Positions 57,849-64,000 of a stretch of 64,000 nt of DNA are shown piece after piece. This stretch comes from Catenovulum agarivorans YM01 (lineage in GTDB: Bacteria; Pseudomonadota; Gammaproteobacteria; Enterobacterales; Alteromonadaceae), in the NCBI RefSeq assembly GCF_000281085.1, contig NZ_JH767529.1, positions 62,001 to 126,000 of the forward strand. Direction: 5' to 3'. The first letter of the stretch is position 1; every line of letters starts with the position of its first letter. The translations under genes were made by a program, and so were the position numbers. Below the pieces are notes generated by a model, which saw nothing but the letters and a program-made list of their open reading frames with translations, did not search any database and was not told the DNA's origin.

Positions 57849-58100
57849 TTAATCTAGCGAATTGGCGTAAGGGCTATTCTTTTTCCGTTCGAGCATTTCG
57901 AGGTAGAGGGCTTCAACTTTATCACGTGCCCATTGAGTTTTACGTAAAAACTTTAAGCTTGATTTAATTGAAGGGTCTTTGGTGAAACAATTAATTTGAA
58001 TGGTTTCACCTAAGGTTTGCCAGCCATAATATTCAACAAGTTCTGTCACTATGGTTTCAAGTTTTACCCCATGCAGTGGGTTATTTGGTTGATGTTGCAT
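57849..58100 (-). CDS. VF530-family (DUF2132) small DNA-binding protein
   Basis: 83 residues; [40 protein letters not shown] and [17 protein letters not shown] are the family signature. The Vibrio VF530 structure suggests nucleic-acid binding; function is unknown. ATG 58100; 21 bases upstream of mrcB, so perhaps co-transcribed with it. Confidence 0.9.
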   Translation of the reverse strand: MQHQPNNPLHGVKLETIVTELVEYYGWQTLGETIQINCFTKDPSIKSSLKFLRKTQWARDKVEALYLEMLERKKNSPYANSLD

Positions 58101-58192
58101 ATTGTGGAATTTGAATTAGCGCATTAATGGCTAAAGCATACCGATAAATCCGGCTTATGGCTAGATTTGCGCTTTTCTCGGCGAATAAAGTT

Positions 58193-58793
58193 AGCTTAAT
58201 GCGCCACTAATGCGGTAGGTCTGAAATACACTCGCTTTCATTGCATGCGTCCAACCATGCTCCGGCCAACCAGCTTTGTATTTTAACGCTTGTAAAAAAT
58301 CTTCTGCTTTTGGGTATTGAGCCCACATACAAGGCAAAAATACCGCTGTTGCTTGTCCATATTGAATAATCAAGCCGTCTCTTTGTGGAATAAGTTGCTG
58401 TAGCAATTGTTCTTCACTGTCGACTTGCAGTGGCAATGGCATAGACATAATAGATACAACACAAGTTAAATCAGCAAAATCTTTGGCGGGTATAGGATCA
58501 AACCTTGGGTCGTGAAATGCAGCCTCGTGTGCATACCAAACAATATTATTATCAAGTCGGCCGTTTGCGACTGTTGTACCAACACAACCACGTAAACCAC
58601 TATGGTCATTTAAACTAACAAAACAAGCTAAGGATTTGGCTAATACAGGGTGTGGATTAATTAGCTGTTCAGGTAAACGTTGATGATTATGTTGATAGGC
58701 ATAATCCAACGCATCACGCACAAGCTGAATAATGTGCTGAGCTATTTCAGGTTGTTCGAATTCAGATTGGGCAAAACTTGAAACTGCAAGCAT
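58193..58793 (-). CDS. AMMECR1-domain protein
   Basis: About 200 residues from the ATG at 58793, with GGAGG seven bases upstream; a TTG two codons earlier is ignored. The stop codon is a few bases past the annotated left edge, near 58191. The AMMECR1 core LRGCVGT sits in FVSLNDHSGLRGCVGTTVAN, followed by HEAAFHDPRFDPI and an ATAVFLPCMWAQYPK block. Archaeal and human relatives lack a defined activity. Often next to MEMO or AMMECR1-linked radical SAM genes, which are absent here. The leader carries a 9-bp inverted repeat ending at the ribosome-binding site. Confidence 0.88.
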
Positions 58794-58804
58794 AAACAAA
58801 CCTC

Positions 58805-58836
58805 CAAATAGACTTAAATGAACTTGGGTCTATTTG
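58805..58836. promoter_or_regulatory. 9-bp inverted repeat abutting the AMMECR1 gene ribosome site
   Basis: CAAATAGAC (58805-58813) and GTCTATTTG (58828-58836) are perfect complements with a 14-base centre. On the minus strand the repeat ends exactly where GGAGG begins and a TATACT hexamer (58842-58837) precedes it. Either an operator over the start site or a leader hairpin. Confidence 0.45.
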
Positions 58837-58842
58837 AGTATA

Positions 58843-58901
58843 GCAAAAAGCTTATTGTTCAAAAGTGAATGTTTAACTTTGAAACAATTAAAGCTTTTTG
58901 C
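58843..58901 (-). terminator. Long imperfect hairpin, probable maoP terminator
   Basis: GCAAAAAGCTT (58843-58853) pairs with AAGCTTTTTGC (58891-58901); pairing continues inward (ATTGTT with AACAAT, AAAAGT with ACTTT) to give about 24 bp with few mismatches. It lies about 20 bases after the maoP stop on the minus strand and ends in CTTTTT. AT-rich for a terminator, and close to the next gene's promoter. Confidence 0.5.
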
Positions 58902-58919
58902 CAACCTGTAAAGGACAGT

Positions 58920-59306
58920 TTAATCGTCGTCAGTGTCGATTGAATCGCCTAAATCATCATTAAGCTCAATATCGTTATCTGAGTCGTCATCATCCGCTAC
59001 AACTTGCTTCTTGTTGCCATACAGGCTACCAAGCTTTGGACGATTCAGTCTAGATTGATACTTCAACCAAGCCCTTTCGTTTACGTTTTCAGGCTGCGCG
59101 TCACCACGCATAACACTCATAATGTGTTGGTCTTCTAAATCGCTTGGCTCAATTTCACCTTTATACAAAGCATTAAATAAATGCCCATATTTAGCGAGTG
59201 AATCAGCTTCACCGATAGAAAAGTCACCTGAGCGACGGAAACCATAAGGGTAGTTTTTTGGATCATCGTAGATTCGAGATAACAATTGCTGCTTATTTCT
59301 TGCCAT
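58920..59306 (-). CDS. maoP: MaoP-family (DUF413/YifE) macrodomain Ori organisation protein
   Basis: 128 residues. The core matches E. coli MaoP (112 residues): KNYPYGFRRSGDFSIGEADS, LAKYGHLFNALYKGEIEP, VMRGDAQPENVNERAWLKYQ, SRLNRPK. The C-terminus is longer and very acidic (ADDDDSDNDIELNDDLGDSI). In E. coli MaoP and the nearby maoS site organise the Ori macrodomain. ATG 59306 follows AGAGGTCC. Single gene. Confidence 0.9.
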   Translation of the reverse strand: MARNKQQLLSRIYDDPKNYPYGFRRSGDFSIGEADSLAKYGHLFNALYKGEIEPSDLEDQHIMSVMRGDAQPENVNERAWLKYQSRLNRPKLGSLYGNKKQVVADDDDSDNDIELNDDLGDSIDTDDD

Positions 59307-59471
59307 GTAGGACCTCTCAAATAAGAAAAGTATTCAGGCATTCAAACAATTGAATGCGGATTGACTTTTAACGGTAAAATGCACTTCTGTCAAAACATTC
59401 TTGATGAAATTTTTATTTATCTTTCCACCGAACAAAATGCTTGCAGTATTTGTACATTTTCACTGTAAAAA

Positions 59472-59500
59472 ATGCTGCGTTTTTTTACATTTTGCAGCAT
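59472..59500. repeat. 7-bp inverted repeat upstream of maoP
   Basis: ATGCTGC (59472-59478) and GCAGCAT (59494-59500) around a 15-base AT-rich centre, in the 235-base spacer between maoP and the PAS chemoreceptor gene. Could be an operator of maoP, the chemoreceptor's 3' hairpin, or part of a maoS-like site. Confidence 0.35.
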
Positions 59501-59541
59501 AGTCCCGTTAAGCCAATTCCGCTAGTTTGAAAAAGTATTTT

Positions 59542-61923
59542 TTAGAACTCTTCCCAATCTTCGTTTTCATCAAACGACAAACCAGCAACACCATTTTTTG
59601 TTGGTTTTGCCTGAATCCGAGCTTTGGTCGGTTGTCGTGATTCTAACGACGCAGCTGGCATTCGCACTTTATGGGTAACACTCATACCGAGCTGGTCTAA
59701 GGTGAAAAAAGACAAAATTTGACTCATGGTTGCAGCTTGTTCTGCCATTGACTCTCCGGCAGCTGATGCTTGCTCAACTAATGCTGCATTTTGTTGCGTC
59801 ATTTCATCCATTTGTGTGATGGCTTTGTTCACCTGTTCTATGCCTGAACTTTGTTCTTTGGACGCAATAGAGATATCCGCAATCATACGACTTACTTTTT
59901 CGACAGCTTCGACAATTTCACTTAATGTTGCACCAGATTGATTGACCAATGCAGAGCCATCTTCCACTTTAGCAACACTATCACGAATTAAGTTTTTAAT
60001 TTCTTTGGCTGCTTCAGCACTGCGTTGAGCCAAGTTTCTTACTTCACCTGCAACAACAGCGAAACCTCGGCCTTGTTCACCGGCACGTGCCGCTTCTACT
60101 GCAGCATTCAATGCCAATAAATTGGTTTGGAAAGCAATTTCGTCAATCACACCAATAATGTCAGCGATTTTCTTACTCGCCTCATTAATCTGCGCCATAC
60201 TGGTCACAGCGTTTTCAACCACTTGGCCACCTTCAACTGCTTTTTTGCGCGCTTGTTCAGCCAAATCATCCGCTAAGGCTGCGTTATCTGCATTTTGTTT
60301 CACAGTACTGGTCATTTCTTCCATACTAGCAGCAGTTTCTTCTAAAGAGGACGCTTGCTCTTCAGTGCGTTGACTTAAATCAGCATTACCCTGAGCTATC
60401 TCATCTGCACCTGACGAAACCGTTGAAGCCGATTGATTAACCTTAGTAATAATTTCGGTGAGTTTATCCAGCGTGGTATTGGCATCATCACGCAACTTAG
60501 CAAAAGTCCCTTCATAGTTGCCATCTATGCGTTTGGTTAAATTACCATGGGCCATAGCATCCAATACGTCCACAGTGCTAGTAATGACACTGTCACATGA
60601 GTCTATTAACGAATTTAACCCCTCAGCTAAACTTTTAAAGAAGCCAGTTTTGCTTGCAACTTCTAAACGTGGAGACAAATTGCCGTGTGACGCTTGTTTA
60701 ACAAGATCTGCCACTTCTTTCTCCACTTGGACTTCTAAAGTTCTATCTTGCCACTCAACTACAGTACCAATGCGTACTTTGTCATCATTAATAATGGGAT
60801 TCGCAACCAGTGAAAAAGTACGCCCGCCAACTTTAATCTCGGTTTTATAGGTTGTGGTCAGGCGTGCTAATAGATTTTGTTGATGGGCCGGATTTTTATG
60901 AAAGACATCAATATTTTGTCCCATCAAATTGTTGGCATTAAAGTTAGGTAATGCGGTTTTAATATCCGCTTCAGCGTTTGCCATCATGCCGACTATCGCT
61001 TCATTCATATAGACAATGACATTATCTTTATCAGCTATCATGGCATTGGTTGAAACACTGTCTAACGCTTGACGAACACGCAAGTTTTCTTCAGCAGCAG
61101 CTTTATCTCGCTCTTGTTGTAATACCTCTTCAGTCACATCTTTCCATTCAACCACAGTCCCTAAACGTTCGCCTTTTTCGTTTTTCCATGGAGTCGCTAT
61201 CAAGTCAAATTTGAGTTCACCTACGGTTAGGCGAGTAAAATAAGGTTCGGTTAAGCGCGCAAGTAAGTCTCGTTGGTGGCTCGGTTGCTTATGAAAAATA
61301 TCAACACAAGTACCAACTAGTTTATCCGCATCAAAATTAGGTAATATTTGACGAATTTGCGCTTGGCGTTTCCGCAACATACTTAAATTTTCGTCGTTCA
61401 CATAAACTATGTTTAAGTCGTTGTCCGCCATCATCACATTGGCTTGACAAATTTTTAATGCATTTGCTAATTCAGCTAACTTTTTACTTTTTTTCTCATT
61501 TTCTTTAATTTGGGTAATGTCTGAAGCAAACTTAACCACTTTATAAGGTTTACCTGAAGAATCTAAGATGGGGTTATAAGTTGCTTGGATCCAAATTTCG
61601 CGCCCGCCTTTACCAAAACGTAAAAATTGGTCTGAAAAGTATTCGCCGTTCGCCAAGCGTTGCCAAAACCTTTGGTATTCGCTGCCATTAGCATAATCAG
61701 GTTCAACAAACATGGAGTGATGACGACCAACAATCTCATTTCTTGCATATCCCATAGCAGCCAAAAAATTATCATTTGCGTCAAGTATCGTGCCATCTGG
61801 ACTAAATTCAATTACAGCTTGCGACCGTTCCAAAGCAGATAATTTTCCTTGGTATTCCGCTAACTGTTGTTTTACTTCTGCTAATTCTTGTTTACTGCCT
61901 TGTCCAAAAAGTGTCGATAACAT
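59542..61923 (-). CDS. Cytoplasmic PAS-domain methyl-accepting chemotaxis protein
   Basis: 793 residues, no membrane helix. N-terminal coiled coil (1-35), then three PAS/PAC units (about 36-145, 160-270, 280-400), the latter two nearly repeats (GTCVDIFHKQPSHQRDLLAR and GQNIDVFHKNPAHQQNLLAR), a HAMP-like stretch (about 410-480), and the signalling domain with [19 protein letters not shown]. Ends DENEDWEEF, a WxxF tether for CheR. The repeated VFHK motif is typical of aerotaxis-like PAS receptors. 28 bases after cheW and cotranscribed with cheA-cheW. Confidence 0.94.
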   Translation of the reverse strand: MLSTLFGQGSKQELAEVKQQLAEYQGKLSALERSQAVIEFSPDGTILDANDNFLAAMGYARNEIVGRHHSMFVEPDYANGSEYQRFWQRLANGEYFSDQFLRFGKGGREIWIQATYNPILDSSGKPYKVVKFASDITQIKENEKKSKKLAELANALKICQANVMMADNDLNIVYVNDENLSMLRKRQAQIRQILPNFDADKLVGTCVDIFHKQPSHQRDLLARLTEPYFTRLTVGELKFDLIATPWKNEKGERLGTVVEWKDVTEEVLQQERDKAAAEENLRVRQALDSVSTNAMIADKDNVIVYMNEAIVGMMANAEADIKTALPNFNANNLMGQNIDVFHKNPAHQQNLLARLTTTYKTEIKVGGRTFSLVANPIINDDKVRIGTVVEWQDRTLEVQVEKEVADLVKQASHGNLSPRLEVASKTGFFKSLAEGLNSLIDSCDSVITSTVDVLDAMAHGNLTKRIDGNYEGTFAKLRDDANTTLDKLTEIITKVNQSASTVSSGADEIAQGNADLSQRTEEQASSLEETAASMEEMTSTVKQNADNAALADDLAEQARKKAVEGGQVVENAVTSMAQINEASKKIADIIGVIDEIAFQTNLLALNAAVEAARAGEQGRGFAVVAGEVRNLAQRSAEAAKEIKNLIRDSVAKVEDGSALVNQSGATLSEIVEAVEKVSRMIADISIASKEQSSGIEQVNKAITQMDEMTQQNAALVEQASAAGESMAEQAATMSQILSFFTLDQLGMSVTHKVRMPAASLESRQPTKARIQAKPTKNGVAGLSFDENEDWEEF

Positions 61924-61951
61924 GTTTGTCTCCTAGCTAAATTTAGTTAGC

Positions 61952-62458
61952 TTAAATTGCTAATAGCGTATCTGGGTCAAGTAAAATTAACGCACCACTT
62001 TTGCTGCTACCCAAGCCTTTGACAAAATTGGCATTTACGTTGGAGCTAAGCTCTGGTGCTTGCTGTATATCTTCAGGTGATATGCTATGTACGTCTGCAA
62101 CAGCATCTACTACTACACCACTAATTTTTTCTATTCCGTCTTGAGTAATAAATTTAAGCACTATCACGACTGTCAGTGAATTGTATGCTTGTTCGGCTAA
62201 CCCTAACCTCAGACGTAAGTCCATTACAGGAACTATAGTGCCACGTAAGTTCATTACCCCTTTCACGCTGATCGGTGAATTGGGTATAACCGTCGCGCCT
62301 TCCCAACATCTAATTTCCTGAACACGTAAAATATCTACCGCATATTCTTCATCATCTAGAAAGAAAGATAAAAACTGTTCTACATTGGCGTTTTCAACCC
62401 CATCTAGTAGCCCTAGTTTCTGGTTGATTTTTTCAACATCGGTTATTTCTTCGGTCAT
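61952..62458 (-). CDS. cheW: CheW coupling protein
   Basis: 168 residues, SH3-like CheW fold: EQFLSFFLDDEEYAVDILRV, EIRCWEGATVIPNSPISVKG, MNLRGTIVPVMDLRLRLGL. Links receptors to CheA in the signalling array. The ATG overlaps the cheA stop (ATGA). Here it likely serves the PAS receptor encoded next to it. Confidence 0.95.
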   Translation of the reverse strand: MTEEITDVEKINQKLGLLDGVENANVEQFLSFFLDDEEYAVDILRVQEIRCWEGATVIPNSPISVKGVMNLRGTIVPVMDLRLRLGLAEQAYNSLTVVIVLKFITQDGIEKISGVVVDAVADVHSISPEDIQQAPELSSNVNANFVKGLGSSKSGALILLDPDTLLAI

Positions 62459-64000
62459 GCGGTTCCACCTTGTGCATGCGTCTCAGTGGCGACTAGATTG
62501 TGACTAGAAATATTTTTAACCCCAGCCATACGTACCAAACTAACAATATCAATAATCAATGAAACCGTGCCATCACCTAAGATGGTCGCACCGGAAATAC
62601 CTTCAACCTTGTTGTAATTCGCTTCCAAGCTTTTAATGACCACCTGCTGCTGGGCTAAAAGGTCGTCAACAAAAATCCCAACTTTGCCGCCATCAACCTC
62701 AACAACCACAAGCAGACCATCGGTCAAAGTTTGTGCATCGGATTTGTGCAAAAATACATCTGCTAAGCAGATTATCGGTACATATTCTCCACGTAAGTGC
62801 AACACATCGTATTCACCACCAATACGGCTAACATCGTTTTGGTTTATTTGCAGCGACTCTATAATGTTTACCAATGGAATAATGTAAACATGCTGGCCAA
62901 TGCGAATTAGTTGACCATCTAATATGGCGAGCGTTAGTGGTAATCGAATTCTAAAAGTCGCTCCTTTGCCAACCACAGACTCAACGTCTACCGAGCCGTT
63001 TAACGCTTGAATGTTGCTTTTAACGACATCCATGCCAACACCTCGACCAGACAGATCAGATACTGCTTCTGCGGTTGAGAAACCCGCTTCAAATATGAGC
63101 AGATTTATTTGTTCCTCTGATAATTCATCATTTTCGCCAATTAAACCATTCGATATGGCTTTATTTTTGATTTTTATAGGGTCAAGTCCTTTGCCATCAT
63201 CAATTATTTCAATGACAACATTGCCACCTTGATGGTAGGCATTCAGCGTTAGTTTACCTATTTCAGGTTTACCGGCGGCAAGGCGTTGTTCTGGAGATTC
63301 CAACCCATGATCCATTGCGTTTCTAACGAGATGCACAAGGGGATCTGAAATTTTTTCCATGACGGTTTTATCAAGTTCAGTGCTTTCACCTTGCAAAATT
63401 AACTCAATTTTTTTACCCAGTTTTTGTCCTGTGTCTCTAACCAGGCGCGGAAAACGACTAAAGACAAAACTAATTGGCAACATACGGATACGCATTACAC
63501 TCTCTTGTAGGTCACGAGTATTATGCTCAAGTTGGGCTAAGCCCTCCTTCATCCGCGTTAACGATTGGGCAGTCATTTCACCTTCAAACAATTGACTCAG
63601 CATGGCTTGGGTTATCACCAACTCACCAACCATATTGATTAAAGAGTCAACTTTATCTATGCCGACTCGAATGGAATTCGCATCGGCTTGTTTAGCTTTT
63701 GTGGCTGGTTTAGCCGTTGCGGCTTTTGTATCTGCGTTTTTAGTTACAGCTGGTGCCGATGATTTCACTTCATTGGCTGCGGCTTCTGAACTTGCTGTAT
63801 CTTGTTGGTTTAGAGCAGGAACCGCAGCAACTTTCGTTGACTCTGTAGCCGCAAGTTCTTCAATTTTAATTTCACTCTCGTCGGCAACCCACTCAAAAAC
63901 TTCGTTTATTTGTTGTTCGGTACAATCGCAATATAACTTTACTATCCAACGCAAATAACAAAATTCGGGTTTTAACTCAGACCATGATGGAATTTTTTCA
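62455..64000 (-). CDS. cheA: Chemotaxis histidine kinase CheA, C-terminal part (N-terminus beyond window)
   Basis: The frame is open to the right edge; about 515 residues are visible. After an Ala/Lys/Thr-rich linker come the P3 dimerisation domain (SIRVGIDKVDSLINMVGELV), the P4 kinase domain (LVHLVRNAMDHGLESPEQRL, IIDDGKGLD, LSGRGVGMDVVKSNI, GKGATFRIRLPLTLAI) and the P5 CheW-like domain. The P1 histidine domain lies outside. The visible upstream part (PSWSELKPEF) resembles the P2/linker region. Overlaps cheW by four bases. Confidence 0.93.
   Translation of the reverse strand, partial: EKIPSWSELKPEFCYLRWIVKLYCDCTEQQINEVFEWVADESEIKIEELAATESTKVAAVPALNQQDTASSEAAANEVKSSAPAVTKNADTKAATAKPATKAKQADANSIRVGIDKVDSLINMVGELVITQAMLSQLFEGEMTAQSLTRMKEGLAQLEHNTRDLQESVMRIRMLPISFVFSRFPRLVRDTGQKLGKKIELILQGESTELDKTVMEKISDPLVHLVRNAMDHGLESPEQRLAAGKPEIGKLTLNAYHQGGNVVIEIIDDGKGLDPIKIKNKAISNGLIGENDELSEEQINLLIFEAGFSTAEAVSDLSGRGVGMDVVKSNIQALNGSVDVESVVGKGATFRIRLPLTLAILDGQLIRIGQHVYIIPLVNIIESLQINQNDVSRIGGEYDVLHLRGEYVPIICLADVFLHKSDAQTLTDGLLVVVEVDGGKVGIFVDDLLAQQQVVIKSLEANYNKVEGISGATILGDGTVSLIIDIVSLVRMAGVKNISSHNLVATETHAQGGTA

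Noticed and set aside
59726-60850. Long antisense frames over the PAS chemoreceptor, also over other genes
   Set aside because: They are mirror frames of codon-biased genes without ribosome sites or recognisable domains.

Overview
The window is ordinary chromosomal sequence from a Gram-negative gammaproteobacterium. Type IV pilus minor pilins, a Na+/H+ antiporter of the NhaD type, CutA/FxsA, MaoP, a low GC content (about 40% by eye) and gammaproteobacterial gene orders (murJ|rpsT divergence, ribF-ileS-lspA-fkpB-ispH-pil, aroQ-accB-accC-prmA) point to a marine Alteromonadales-type organism. A Catenovulum-like genus is a guess that the sequence alone cannot prove. There is no phage, insertion sequence, CRISPR array or rRNA.

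Layout. 1-6343: 5' part of glpD, a NIT-domain chemoreceptor, an HDOD gene broken by one in-frame stop, nhaD, tRNA-Leu and an RDD membrane protein. 6482-8831: two tRNA-Val genes divergent from gltX, which is followed by tRNA-Ala and three tRNA-Glu genes behind a strong stable-RNA promoter. 8960-16774: type IV pilus accessory genes, with two tandem GspH/FimT pilins on the + strand facing a pilV-pilW-pilX-pilY1-pilE-tapY2 operon on the - strand. 17076-24382: the murJ-ribF-ileS-lspA-fkpB-ispH run (isoprenoid, lipoprotein, translation, flavin and peptidoglycan housekeeping), with rpsT divergent from murJ.

24966-44406: signalling and envelope genes. A 7TM-PAS-GAF-GGDEF-EAL protein is followed by a co-directional + strand block: an M28-like peptidase lacking its glutamate pair, an unknown membrane protein, an LpxH-like phosphoesterase, an OlsF-like two-domain acyltransferase, and a triad of retropepsin-like lipoprotein, inactive-transglutaminase/7TM protein and RimK-like ATP-grasp ligase. 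On the - strand then come an EAL protein, a Tat-exported solute-binding protein paired with a hybrid histidine kinase, an AsmA-family protein and fxsA. 44553-50035: cutA, aroQ-accB-accC, a structured intergenic transcript region, prmA, two unknown small proteins and rsuA. 50144-54537: a kinase with an ethylene-receptor-like membrane domain, a lone receiver and a receiver-PAS-GGDEF cyclase, packed as one operon. 54717-59306: an MscS-type channel, PBP1b (mrcB), a VF530-type DNA-binding protein, an AMMECR1-domain protein and maoP. 59542-64000: a PAS-rich chemoreceptor, cheW and the C-terminal part of cheA.

Surface motility and adhesion (pili, PilY1), chemotaxis and cyclic-di-GMP turnover dominate the accessory part. 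The three most interesting units are the ethylene-receptor-like kinase relay, the periplasmic binding protein/hybrid kinase pair, and the retropepsin/transglutaminase/ATP-grasp triad. All functions are read from motifs and gene context; no database search was run.
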